Assembly (NCBI GenBank): GCA_022702705.1
Contig: CM040431.1
Coordinates: 27,887,185 to 27,951,184 of the forward strand
Source: Papilionanthe hookeriana x Papilionanthe teres
Lineage: Eukaryota; Streptophyta; Magnoliopsida; Asparagales; Orchidaceae
DNA length: 64,000 bases
Reading direction: 5' to 3'
The stretch's first letter is position 1, and every line of letters begins with the position of its first letter. Of this stretch, positions 24,474-35,800 are shown in pieces. A model generated the notes under the pieces. It was not told where the DNA came from. It saw nothing but the letters and a program-made list of their open reading frames with translations, and searched no databases. Position numbers and translations under genes: made by a program.

Positions 24474-25842
24474 ATGCAAAACAAAGGATCTTCAGGATTT
24501 GTGCCTTATGATCCTGAGTTTCAAGAAAATAAAAAAGTAAAAATACAGAAAGGACTTCAAAAATTAGAAATGGAGATGGAAAACTTTCAAGATAATAACT
24601 TAGAAAATCATCATAAATCATTGAGGGATTACATAAATCCTACAACAGATGAAATTCACTCTAGTATACAAAACCCTGTCGTAGAAACTGACTCATTTGA
24701 AATAAATACGAGATTTTCCAATCGAGTGCGTAACAATCGGTTGGGGGAACTCCTTTGGAGGATCCCTATTTACACTTATCAAATTTTCTAGAACTTTGTG
24801 CTACATTTTGTTATAACGGTATGTCAGACGATGCTGTTAGACTAAGGCTTTTTTTCTTTCTCACTAAAGGAAAAGGCTAAAATGTGGTTATACTCATTAG
24901 CACCTGGTTCTATTAAAAATTAGGAGGAGTTAACTCAGAAATTCCTAGCTAAGTATTTTCCACCTTAAAGGACTACTAAACTTGAAAACGATATTATCTC
25001 ATTTTGTCAAAATGAATGGGAATCAATATATGAAGCCTGGGAAAGATTTAAGGAACTCCTAAGAAAGTGTCCACACCATACTTTGCCCGATTGGTTAATC
25101 ATTCAAACTGTTTATAATGGGTTAGTTGGATCCGTTAGGTCTATAATTGATGCTGTCGCTAGTGGATCATTAATGTCAAAATCATTTGATGAAACGTATG
25201 ATTAATTGAAAAAATAGCTACAAATGAATTTCAATGGCCCTCTGCAAGGGTAAATCATAAAAATGTAGCTAGTGTTCATGATACAGTTACAATTACAATT
25301 CTTGCATCTCAGTTTGCCGCAATATCAAGAAAGTTGGACCAATTTGGAATGAACCAACCTCAATTTACTTATGTAAGTGAGGAAAGATCATTTGGGAATA
25401 TAATTAAATCTAAATTATCATATGAGACTTTAATACCATAAACAACCCGTACTATAACTTTTACAACCCATATTGGGAGAACCATTCTAAATTTAAATGG
25501 AATCATACTACTAATGGTGGAAACCTAAAATGGGAACATAATTATGCAAATCCTAATTGAAGTTGGAATAATGAGGGGAACACAAACTATAGACTTTCAT
25601 ATCCAGCGGAATCTAACGATGATCAAGAATTTGAGGATAAGAAGATGTCTATGGAAGAAGTGGTATTGCAAATGGGAAACCAGTTGCAAAGTTAAAATGC
25701 TGCGATTATAAACATAGAGAATCAACTGGGACAAATTGCTAATTCACTTAACAATAAACCCAACGGAACACTTCCTAGCAACACTGAGATCAAACCTAAA
25801 GAGAATTATAATGAACAACTATTCCTTGTTACTGGACAAACT
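24474..25842 (+). pseudogene. Athila-type gag of the outer element
   Basis: It opens with MQNKGSSGFVPYDPEF and the SLRDYINPTTDEIHSSIQNP segment, which matches RPLRDYANHTSDEIHLTIQNP of the nested gag. Further traces in shifted frames are WESIYEAWERFKELLRKCPHH and a GLVGSVRSIIDAVASGSLMSK stretch, the conserved Athila gag core. Stops and frameshifts at about 24790, 24900, 24990 and 25205 disable it. It lies immediately upstream of the intact 312-codon ORF. Confidence 0.75.
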
Positions 25843-26781
25843 ATGATAGATGTGCAAAAAGAAGAGTTAACTATGAATATTAATGACCAGGAAGTCACTT
25901 TTGATGTATTAAAAACTATAAAATATCCAGCTGAGAGAAAAGACGATGATTGTTTTTGGATAAATGAAATTGATTATCTAAGTAAAGATCATTTCCAAGA
26001 AAGTTTTGAGAGTAAGCTAGCAGATGACATTGAAATGGATTTTCATGATGATTCAAAAAGGTTATTTAAAGAAGACTGTTTGTACTTTCAGGAGAGGTGT
26101 GAAATGATGGACTCTACTAAAAATAATAAACTTTTAATTCCATCTCTTGAAAAATCTCATAAACTTAAGATGAATGTACCCCACACAATTTTAAAGCCTA
26201 CCTATTTAGGGAATTCATCTACACCACCAGTCTTCATATCTTCAGATTTGACTCAATCACAAGAAGAACTTGAATTGAATGATGAACATGATAAAGTTAT
26301 CGAATTAAGACTTGGAAGAGAATTTGAGGATATATTTCAAAAGAGCTTTGAGTTCAGAAAAGATGATAATTATTTTGAAAGACCAATAGAAGATAACATG
26401 AGACAGAAGAATATCCCAAAAGAATTTGATTTTGAATCTAAATTATCTAAAGAGAATATGATCCAAAATTTGGGAGATCTTAAAGTATTTTATAAAGATC
26501 CATTTCTTATAAATTTCAAGGATGATATTAATATGCGGATTGAAAAAATCAATAGAAGAATATTGGATCTAGAAAGAAATATGGGGAACAATGATATAAA
26601 TCCAATTGAAAATAAAGAGCTGAATGAAAAATTAAAATTTGAGGATTTTATAGGAATCCCTGGATCTGGAAATGATTGGGCGATTGATCAAGAATTACTT
26701 AAATGGAATTTTGATCCAGGTGGAATCATTTGTCGGGCCCGCGACGTAAAAATTAAGCGTTTTATGGGAGGCAACCCATAG
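25843..26781 (+). CDS. Intact 312-aa ORF of unknown function in the outer non-autonomous element
   Basis: This is the longest uninterrupted frame in the window. Residues 1-35 (MIDVQKEELTMNINDQEVTF) match the segment just after the Athila protease (nested copy near 33903). Residues 75-150, including KPTYLGNSSTPPVFIS, match the protease-RT linker (nested ORF 34017-34376). Residues about 150-290 match nothing in this window; they are charged, rich in E, D, K and N, with likely helical stretches such as MRIEKINRRILDLERNM. The last codons, from a GWAID-like stretch to KRFMGGNP, end at the junction that follows integrase in the nested element. It therefore replaces RT, RNase H and integrase with about 140 residues of unknown origin. 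No catalytic motif is seen. The ORF is open while gag next to it is broken. Confidence 0.6.
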   Translation: MIDVQKEELTMNINDQEVTFDVLKTIKYPAERKDDDCFWINEIDYLSKDHFQESFESKLADDIEMDFHDDSKRLFKEDCLYFQERCEMMDSTKNNKLLIPSLEKSHKLKMNVPHTILKPTYLGNSSTPPVFISSDLTQSQEELELNDEHDKVIELRLGREFEDIFQKSFEFRKDDNYFERPIEDNMRQKNIPKEFDFESKLSKENMIQNLGDLKVFYKDPFLINFKDDINMRIEKINRRILDLERNMGNNDINPIENKELNEKLKFEDFIGIPGSGNDWAIDQELLKWNFDPGGIICRARDVKIKRFMGGNP

Positions 26782-28809
26782 TTATTAGTGTGCTTTGATT
26801 TAGTGTGCTTGATAGTCATGATTGTTAGTGTTGTATGGTGTTTGGATTAGTGGATTGACTTCATTTTTATGTGTCATTATGGATTGATAAGTTTGATTGT
26901 TGATTGGTAGAAGTTTGGATTGTTAGTAGTTTGATCTTTATGTGTCATGAGGAAGGTGATTCCTAAACTTCTTATTATGGTTAGACTTGATCTCTTGTAG
27001 TAGTTGGATTAACAAGTCCACTGTGACTTGGGTCTCACCCAGACTTGAGTTTTACAAGAGAAAAGATGAATTTAAACATTGATAGTTCCATCTTAATTTG
27101 TTACTTCCTTTCTACAACTTTATTTTCATTAGGTAGGAGTCGCGAACCTATTTGATGAATACCATGAGGATGATCTTACACTATCTTTATGACAGTTAAA
27201 GGTGCTTAATTAAAGGGATTAGATGATGCCTGAGATTGGTGTCCGGAAACCAATTTATTAGGGATAATCTTATCTTTGGGATTATAATCTATAAAATCAT
27301 TTTAAAGTACTTAATTTACTAGTGTAGTGATTCCGTTAGGAATTGGAGGTAAGTTAGTAAGATGTGATGAGTTAAAGGATGAATTAACCTCATTTATCTT
27401 ATGTGTATTTATGTTTGTGTTACAATTTTATTTAAGACTTGAAGAACATTTTTATATTCCCTTGCTGGAACATGCTATGCTAGTTAGACTTTGTTTTAGT
27501 TAATTTTATTCTGACATGATTAGTTTAGATTTACTTTCTGCTGCATATTGTTTTGTCCTAATGTATAATTGTAAATGGTTTAGATAGACATTTGTGGTAG
27601 ATAGAATGTTTAAATTGTTTTCTTCCTGCTTATATTTTTTGTACTAAATGCTATACATATTAAAAATTAAGTTTGGGGGTTGGAAGAAAAATAAAATTTT
27701 AATGTGAAAATACTTCCTTTTAGTGTAATTTTCTTGCAAGCATGTTTTAGGCTAGATTTACTTTCTCCTACAGTCTTTCTATCCTGATTATGCATGTATA
27801 TGAATTTGATAGGATGTTGTAGTAGTAAGTAAATTCAACCTTTACTTTTTCTTCCTGCTATATTTTATGGAATTAATTGCAAAATATTTTTGAAATTTAA
27901 GTTTGGGGGGAAGAAAAATATTAACTCTTATTTGTTCTCAATTATTATATTTTCAAAAATTATTAACATAACTTCTGGCAGTTGAAACTCACTTGAGATA
28001 ACTAAAACTTTTTATTTCAGTTGAATATTATGAAAGGATTGGATGAAAGTTTTTAGTAATAAAAGTTAATTTTATAAGGATAAGATATTTAGTATGAAAG
28101 AATTTGATTATAGTTAACTATTTAAAGTAAAGAAAACTGTATTTTTCAAATGTTAAGAGACTCAAAGTATTGTGTGTTAAGAAGAGATTGTGATTTTATG
28201 ATGAATAATAAAGCTTATACCTAATTATAAAGTAAGGATGTGTTTCAAGTTTAAACTTTAGAAAGAGGAGAGTGAAGTTCAAGATCATTACAGGCTCTCC
28301 AGATATAGTAATCCTCATTAAAAGAAAAAAAAAAGAGAAAAAAAAGAGAAAAAAAAGGGATTGAAAATAATCCCGAAAGAAAAGAAAAAAAAGAAGAAGA
28401 AAGAAAAATATTTATGAGGAGAAGCTTGAGGAGATGCCTAATCAAAAATTGGCTTCACTTGAGTCACCCTAAAGGGAGAACTTGATTTCATATCTGAATT
28501 TATATTTAAAGTATTAGCCTACATTCTGATGAAGTTTGCATGAACTGCTTTTCACATAATCTTTCAAGGCATTCTTAATGTAACAAATTATGGTTTATCT
28601 TGAAATAAATAGAAGACTAGAACCCTTAGACTTGATTGTTGAATATTCTTATACCTGTAGCATTAACTTAAGTTACTGAATTTCTTTCTAAAAGTCTAAT
28701 CAATATATTCTTTTAAATGAAAAATTTTAGTGTCTTATAGGTGAAAAGTACATTGCCTTGCGTTATATTTTTATGTAGTAAAAGTGTTACTTGAGGACAA
28801 GTAACAGTT
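26782..28809 (+). other. Non-coding 3' region of the outer element
   Basis: It begins at the conserved GGGAGGCAACCCATAG junction. It contains three polypurine-like copies of AAGTTTGGGGG (27667, 27898, 28810) and a conserved block at 28287-28445: GGCTCTCCAGATATAGTAAT, CCTCATTA, a long A/G tract, then ATGAGGAGAAGCTTGAGGAG. The same block occurs at 41797-41885 in the nested element. No ORF is supported; the minus-strand frame at 28251-28445 is the complement of the purine tract. Confidence 0.7.
28287..28445 (+). other. Conserved purine-loop block in the 3' region
   Basis: CCTCAT and ATGAGG flank an approximately 85-base A/G-only tract and could pair as a stem. The flanks GGCTCTCCAGAT and GAGAAGCTTGAGGAGATG are nearly identical to those at 41797-41885, although the surrounding DNA has diverged. 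This suggests selection on an RNA element between the last ORF and the 3' LTR. Confidence 0.55.
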
Positions 28810-28823
28810 AAGTTTGGGGGTAT
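28810..28823 (+). other. Polypurine tract of the outer element
   Basis: AAGTTTGGGGGTAT directly abuts the 3' LTR start (TGACACGCC at 28824), the position required for plus-strand priming. Confidence 0.75.
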
Positions 28824-30090
28824 TGACACGCCTAAAATATATACTATTTTTACTATATAATTTTACTCATTTTTGATGATATTACACTTTAAAGGAAGGT
28901 ATTTTGTATTTTTTTGGCTTTAGGTACAATAAATGGTGATTGGAGCAAAAGGAAGCAAAAACGGTGCAATTTGGAGCAAAAACGAGCAATAAATGAAATT
29001 CTGCCTTGACACCTTTCGATAAGTCTTTTGATGTTAAATCTATTTTACACTTCTTGTATATTTTAGAATGAGATTACACTTTAAAGAAAGGTTGTTTTAT
29101 GTTTATTTTATCTATCAGTTACAAACGCAACGCAACTAAAACGGGGCGAATTGGAGCTAAAACGGAGCCAAACGGAGCGAAATGGTAGAGCTGCGCAGGA
29201 ATCTCGCCGACGACGGCCTCGAGCCCGCCGACGGCGGGATTTTCCCGAGAAGGCCAAAATATGACCGAAAGGCTCGCCGACAGCGCCCTCGAGCCTGCCG
29301 ACAGCGAGCATGAGCAGTTATCCATTCTTCTAGAAGCCCGCCGACGACGAGAATGAGCCCGCCGATGGCGAGAATGTCGGTTCAAGCAATTGTTCGATGA
29401 ATCTGGACGCTTTGGGAAGAGGTGCTTAAGCAACATTTGAGAATTTTTCTACCTCTTTTAAAAGAGACGAATTTGAGAAGAAATTGAAGAAGAGAACAGT
29501 GGAAGAAAACTTTGAGGAATGTTTAGGATTCTTAGATTAAGAGTAGAAATATAGATTTCTACTCTTTTGGAGAGATTGGAGAGGAGATTTTGAGAGAATT
29601 TGTAAGGGATTTCGCTAGCATTGCATGGATCGCCGGGAGACTTTATGGGAGAGATCTTCATCTTTCTTTTAAAGGGAAAAAGCTAAGTATTGTTCTTCAT
29701 TATCTTATAATTTTGTAAACTTTTATTTAGTGGATTTTCTTTGGTTACATGAAGTTTCCGTTATGTTTTCTTCGCGCTTTGTGATGTATCTCTCTTACTT
29801 TTTCTTCTTCTCTGGAAATAGCGGCATGAGAAGATTATGTCATTATTTTCATTTTACTTTTCTTTTGTAATGAGTAGAAATCATGTTTAGGATTTTGTGA
29901 TGCATGATAGAAGTGAATTTAATTATAAATGTGATGGTTTTTACTTGCACTTCATTTACATTGCAATAAGGTCTCATTGTAGTGTTAAAATTCGTTATAA
30001 TTGCATCGACCCGAAAGGGCGTTGTAATTCTCAACAAAGTGGAACCACATTCAAATTCCATGGATGGTGAAGTTCATGGGGATTGAATGC
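28824..30090 (+). repeat. 3' LTR of the outer element, first part
   Basis: It aligns with 22251-23507 of the 5' LTR. It is cut after GATTGAATGC, where the nested element begins. The uninterrupted 5' LTR reads GATTGAATGCAAATAAATAG at the same place (near 23496). Confidence 0.92.
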
Positions 30091-30255
30091 TGATCACTGA
30101 AAAATTTATTAAGAAATTCATACCTATTTTTGATAAAATTGCACTTTAAAGAAGGGTATTTTCTTTATTTTATTACAGGAATGAAGAATTTAGGTGATAA
30201 AAGCAAAAATCATAAAAATGAGCGAATTTGGAGCAAAATCATGCAATTTAGCTCG

Positions 30256-30436
30256 AGTCGCCGACGGCGAGATCGAGCTCGCCGACGGCGAGGTTACGAG
30301 AAGAAAATTCGAAGAATTTATAACCTGTCTCGGCTGACAACGAGCCCAAGCCCGCCGACAATGAGCTAGAGCGGTTCGAAGATCTTCAGAAGCCTCGCCG
30401 GCAACGACGAGGTAGTTCGTCGCCGACGGCGAGATA
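30256..30436 (+). repeat. GC palindrome cluster in the LTR U3
   Basis: Copies of TCGCCGACGGCGAG occur near 30258, 30279 and 30418, with degenerate copies between them (CTCGCCGGCAACGACGAG). Each is an inverted repeat of seven bases around a central A. The 3' LTR equivalent (42426-42586) is shuffled and partly mutated. Confidence 0.8.
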
Positions 30437-30513
30437 GTTCAAATGGTGCAGATACATTGAACCTGGACACTTTTTGAAGGGATGCTTACACACCTTTTGG
30501 TCCTTTGCTCACC

Positions 30514-30523
30514 TCTATATATA
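30514..30523 (+). promoter_or_regulatory. LTR TATA box
   Basis: CTATATATAG is preserved in both LTRs (30514 and 42667). It is preceded by GCTCACCT and lies some 80 bp downstream of the palindrome cluster. Transcription should start about 30 bp downstream. Confidence 0.65.
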
Positions 30524-31716
30524 GAAGCCAAAATTAAGTCTTTAGTGTGTTCTAAGTGTGTTATTGTGTCCAGTGTGTGTGCAGTCTTTTGTGTCTTAGA
30601 GAGTCTTTGAGTGTTATAAGTGAGTATTTAGTGAGTTAGTGAGTTTTTAGTGAGTCGTCTTTGTCTTGAAAGGAAGAGTCGAAAGGACTGTGAAGAGTCC
30701 GCTTGGAGATAAATTAAGATAAGTATTTGTATTTATTGTTTTTAACTTTAAATGAAATTCATGCTTAGTTTAGTTTCCATGCATTCCGAGTAGTTTATTT
30801 AGTCTTTCTCCTCGTTATGAAATTAAGTGATTTGATGAACTAAAAATAGAAGTACTTTTATATATTAATAAATTGTGATAATTTTTACTTAAAACTTAAT
30901 TTACTTTTCAATCGGCCATTTGATTTATTAAAATATGTTGATTATCAACTATAGTAAAAATTACATCCGATATTCGGGAATTCTAATGCCTTGGAAGGAT
31001 GGTGCAAATAAATAGGAAATAATATCATCGGGCGTAGAATTGAGCATTTTAGTGTGACTGACTAAAATATTCAATTCGGTCCTATTGTTTGAGAGGTCGA
31101 AGTGTATATATTAGCCCTCGAGGCGAGGGAACGTGGGAGCTCGAAGTGGCGATCGGTATCCTCCCGACCTAGCTGCAGATTCGATAATCAAACATAGGAT
31201 TAGTCAATATTCTTTACACCCGGACTAAAGGGTAAAGAATAGGAATGCTCCTATTTGTCACAATACCTTAACATTATCTATTTAAATTCATCAATCATTT
31301 AAATTTTTAGACAAGGGGAAAGATACTTTTTCTGAATAGTTAAGACTTATTTAGCAATTAGTTTTATTTCCTGCACTTTCAATTCGTATTATTTTTCTAC
31401 TTAGTTAATTTATCTAATTAAAATACTTAGTTTACTTTATTGCGCTTAAATTCAGAATTCCAAATTTTCGTATATTATTATTATTATTATTATTATTATT
31501 TTAAAATTAGCTGTTATTTAATTTTCTCTTTCCCTGTGGGATCGATAACCAGGACTCCACTAGAGCCCTGTATTACTTGATACGATACGTATACTTGCGT
31601 AGCATCCACAACATAAACAATTACAATTCTATACATATATTTTAGCGGGGTCAAGTTTTTGGCGTCGTTGCAATTAAATTAAAAATATCATAATATAAAA
31701 TTGTGGGTCAAGTTTT

Positions 31717-31734
31717 TGGCGTCGTTGCCGGGGA
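31717..31734 (+). other. Primer binding site, tRNA-Asp
   Basis: TGGCGTCGTTGCCGGGGA matches the complement of the plant tRNA-Asp 3' end with one C-to-T change. It starts six bases after the 5' LTR, as in other Athila-group elements. Confidence 0.9.
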
Positions 31735-31802
31735 TAGTAAGAAAAATTTACTAGAGTAACGGACTATTTAAAATAATCATAAATTAATATCTATTCTAAA
31801 AA

Positions 31803-33256
31803 TTGTATGTGCAAATTTGGACACGAAAATTTAATACCTTACGATTCGAATTAGAGCGTACAATTAAAAGAATTAGAAAACAAAAGAAACAAATAATAAA
31901 TTTAACACAAATGGCGAATATTCCCGAAATTCAAAATATAAACCAACAAAGACCATTAAGAGATTATGCAAACCATACATCGGATGAAATTCATTTAACT
32001 ATTCAAAACCCCGATGTAGCTCGCTAATTCATTCGAACTTAAACCCGCAATTATCCAAATGGTACAAAACAATCGATTTAGTGGTTCACCTACCGAAGAT
32101 CCTAACTTACATCTTGCTAGTTTTCTAGAACTTTGTGCTACTTTTAAATATCAAGGAGTATCCGACGATGCTTATAAGACTTAGACTTTTTTCCTTTTCA
32201 TTAAGGGATAAGGCTAAAATGTGGTTGAATTCGTTAGCACTCGGATCTATTAAAACTTGGGGAGAATTATCACAAAAATTTCTATCCAAATATTTTCCAC
32301 CATCTAAAACTCGCTAAGTTTAGAAATGATATAACTACTTTTTGTCGGATAGATGGAGAATCAATATATGAATCTTGGGAGAGATTTAAGGAACTTCTTA
32401 GGAAATGCCCACATCATGCGCTACCGTATCAGTCGATTATTCAAACCTTTTATAATGGATTAGTGGGATCTTTAAGATTAATCATTGATGCTGCTGCTGG
32501 AGGTTCATTAATGTCTAAACCATTTGATGAAGCTTATGTACTAATCGAAGAAATGGCAACAAATAATTTTCAATGGCCTGCAGATAGAGTAAATCCGAAA
32601 AAAATAGCCAGCATTCATGAAAACGATGCAATATCTATGTTAGCTTCTCAAATTGCTTGCTATATCTAAGAAATTAGATCATTTCGGAATGAACTACTCT
32701 CCTACTTTAGAAGAAAACTCATCTGGACAAATCATAGAATCTCAATCTAATTATGAAACTTTAAATGCTATTAATATTAGAACTAATAACCCTTATTCAA
32801 ACTATTATAATCCTGGTTGGAAAACTCATCCAAATTTTAATTGGAATAACACATCTAATCAACAATGGATGAATCAACCTAATCAAGCAAATCCAAACTA
32901 TAAACCTAATTACCCACCTGGATTTAATAACAATAACCCTCAATTCAAAGATAAGAAATTAGCTATGGATGAATTAATTTTGAATATGGGTCATCAACTA
33001 CAAAATCAAGGAAATCAACTACAAATTCATGGAAATCAATTACAAATTCAAGGAACATCTATTAAAAATATCGAAACTCAACTTGGACATATTACTATCT
33101 GCGCTAAATAATAGAATACCTGGAACTTTTCCAAGTAATGTGGAAATAAATCCTAAAGATCAAGGAAAAGAACAAATTAAAGCAATACAACTAAGGAGTG
33201 GAAAAGAATTAGAACCTCAAATTCAAAAAAACTTGAAAGCCAAAATGAGGAAGTGA
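31803..33256 (+). pseudogene. Athila gag of the nested element
   Basis: Gag segments are spread over three frames: LRDYANHTSDEIHLTIQNP (about 31950), the FLELCATFKYQG segment, KAKMWLNSLALGSIKTWGEL (32210), WERFKELLRKCPHH (32380), GLVGSLRLIIDAAAGG (32460), then an N/Q-rich C-terminal part (32653-33111) with repeated GNQLQI units. Frame changes at about 32025, 32175, 32315 and 32665 are single small insertions or deletions. No zinc knuckle is seen. Gag would be the particle shell protein. Confidence 0.85.
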
Positions 33257-34376
33257 AAATTGAAAAGGAAACAATTCAACAAGATTCAAACTTGGAACAT
33301 CCTTTAATACCTATGAAAATTTTTGTTGAAAAACCTCCACCACCATTTCCTCAACGACTAGCTCAACATAAAAAAGATAAACAATTTGCTAAATTCCTTG
33401 AAATATTAAACAAATTAACAATCAATATACCTTTTGTCGAAGCTTTAGATCAGATGCCAAATTATGTAAAATTTATGAAAGATATTCTAAATAAGAAAAG
33501 AAAATTCACCGATAATGAAACGGTCGTACTTAGTGAAGAGTGTAGTGCTATTATTCGGAAGAAGCTTCTCGAAAAATTGAAAGATCTCGGTAGTTTCACT
33601 ATACCTCGCGCTATAGGAGAAAAATTTTATGAAAAAGCTTTGTGTGACTTAGGAGCAAGCATCAATCTAATGCCTCTATCGATTTTTAAGAGATTAGGAT
33701 TAGGAAAAATTACACCTACTTCAGTAACCCTTCAATTAGTTGATCGTTCGGTTACGTATCCTAAGGGAGTTATTGAAGATGTGTTAGTAAAGGTGGATAA
33801 ATTTATCTTCCCAGTAGATTTTATTGTTTTAGATATGGAGGAAGATAAAGAAATTCCTATCATTTTAGGAAGACCATTTTTAGCTACTCGGAAAAGCTAT
33901 GATTGATGTTCGAAAAGGAGAATTAACTATGAGAGTAAATGACCAAAAAGTTACCTTTAATATTGCAAAATCAATGAAATATCCCGCTACTGGAAAAAGA
34001 TGATGAATGTTTTCGGATGGAAATACTTGAACAATTACAATGCGAACATTTTAAGGAATATTATGAAGATAATTTAGAAAAAGAAAATACCGAATTAATT
34101 GAAGATAATAATGAAGAATTAGATTATATTCAGGAAAATTTTGAATTTTTGAATAATACTGAAAACACTGACAAGAATATAGTTTCATCAATTATTAAAC
34201 CTCCTGAACTTGAACTAAAAATATTACCTGATCATTTGAAATATGCTTATTTAGGTAATTCTTCAACTTTACCAGTTATTATTTCATCTGCATTAAACGA
34301 ATCTCAAGAACAAAAACTTTTAGAAACTTTAAAAAAATATAAGAAAACTTTTGGTTCGACTTTAGCGAGATATTAA
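33253..34376 (+). pseudogene. Athila aspartic protease and linker
   Basis: The ORF at 33253-33906 is open for 217 codons. It contains PPPPFPQRLAQ, the Athila linker (FVEALDQMPNYVKFMKDIL), then the protease with ALCDLGASINLMPLSIFKRL. DLGA takes the place of the usual DTG/DSG, which is typical of the Athila group. The flap-side ILGRPFLAT follows. A frameshift at about 33900 leads to the MIDVRKGELTMRVNDQ segment and to the 119-codon linker ORF (34017-34376) before RT. The protease would process the polyprotein. Confidence 0.85.
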
Positions 34377-35314
34377 AGGAATTAGTCCTTCAATACGTAT
34401 GCATAGAATTATTTTAGATGATGAACATAAACCTAAAGCGGATCCCCAAAGGAGATTAAACCCGATAATGAAAGAAGTAGTTAAGAAAGAAATTTTAAAA
34501 TGGTTAGATAATGGTATCATATATCATATTTCGATGCGTTGCGGTAAGCCCAATTCATCGTGTTCCTAAGAAGGGAGAAGTGACCGTCACTGTCAATGAA
34601 AATAACGATCTTATTCCTATAAGACAAGTTACTGGTTGGCGTATATGTATTGATTATAGAAAATTAAATACCGCCACCAGGAAAGATCACTTCCCTTTAC
34701 CATTTCTAGACCAGATGTTAGATAGATTAGCCGGACATAAGTATTTTTGTTTTCTAGATGGATACACCGGTTATCATCAAATACAAATTGCTCCTGAGTA
34801 TCAAGAGAAAACTACATTTACTAGATCTTATGGAACTTTCGCTTTTCGAAGAATGCCTTTTGGATTATGTAATGCACCAGCAACATTCCAGAGATGTATG
34901 ATGTCTATATTTAGTAAGTTAATTGACAATGGAATAGAAGTATTTATGGATGATTTCTCCGTATTTGGAACATCATTTGACACATGCTTAACTCATCTTG
35001 AAAAAGTATTAGAAGTGTGTGAGAAAACAAATTTAGTTCTAAATTGGGAGAAATGTCAATTTATGGTTGCTGGAGGCATTGTATTAGGGCATAAAATTTC
35101 GGAAAAAGGCATGGAAGTAGACCCTGCAAAAATTCAAGTTATAGCTAAATTACCACCTCCAACTACGGTAAAAGGGGTAAGAGGTTTTCTTGGACATGCT
35201 GGATTCTACGTACGCTATATAAAAGATTTTTCAAAAATTACTAAACCTCTATGCCAACTTCTCGAAAAGGACAAGAAATTTGAATTTACGAGTCGAATGC
35301 ATGAATGCTTTTGA
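34377..35314 (+). pseudogene. Athila reverse transcriptase
   Basis: Homology starts near 34380 and the open frame runs 34511-35314. Motifs in order: VPKKGEVTV, GWRICIDYRKLN, FPLPFLDQMLDRLAGH, FCFLDGYTGYHQI, FRRMPFGLCNAPATFQRCMM, and the catalytic FMDDFSVF (family consensus FMDDFSVF, equivalent to YMDD). The thumb/connection part LPPPTTVKGVRGFLGHAGFY follows. All three catalytic aspartates are present. The domain is therefore intact over 267 codons and only its flanks are frameshifted. Confidence 0.92.
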
Positions 35315-35800
35315 ACTCTTAAAAGAAAAATTAATTACAAGCACCTATAATAGTTTCACCTAACCTGGAGAAACCATTTGAGCTTATGTGTGATGCTAGT
35401 GATTATGCTTGTAGAAGCAGCTTCTTAGGCAAAGATATGAAAAGATTTTTAAAGTTATATACTATGCTTAGTAAAACTCTAAATGATGCTGAAATAAATT
35501 ATACAGCATGCTGAAAAGAGAATTATTAGCGGTAGTATATGGTTTTAATAAATTTAGACCTTATCCGATTGGAACAAAATGTATCGTGCATACCGATCAT
35601 TCTGCTATCAAATATTTAATGCAAAAGAAAGATTTCAAACCAAGATTAATTAGATAGATGCTATTAATGCAAGAATTCGATTTTGAGATCGTTAATAAGA
35701 AAGGAACTGAAAATCAAATTGCGGATCATTTATCAAGATTAGAAAATCATGAATTATCTGATATTGAAAATGAAATTATAGAACGGTTTTCCCGATGAAC
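35315..35800 (+). pseudogene. Athila RNase H
   Basis: In shifted frames it reads FELMCDASDYA, KRELLAVVYGFNKFRPY, VHTDHSAIKYLMQKKD and, at its end, QIADHLSRLENHE. The acidic residues of the D-E-D-D site are recognisable (MCDAS, RELLA, HTDHS, IADHLS). Frames change near 35310, 35510 and 35655 (an in-frame stop replaces the expected Trp codon). It lies directly after RT, as is normal for Ty3/gypsy pol. Confidence 0.85.

Larger units (their letters stand above)
30091..31710 (+). repeat. 5' LTR of the nested Athila
   Basis: This is 1620 bp. U3 has palindromes at 30256-30436 and a TATA box, CTATATATAG, at 30514-30523, followed by a transcript-like R region rich in GTGTGT. A (TTA)n microsatellite lies at 31474-31503. 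U5 ends GTGGGTCA. A 12-base copy of the primer-site start lies inside the LTR at 31660-31671. Confidence 0.95.

Noticed and set aside
28251..28445. Minus-strand ORF rich in Phe and Ser
   Set aside because: It is the complement of the A/G tract in a non-coding 3' region.
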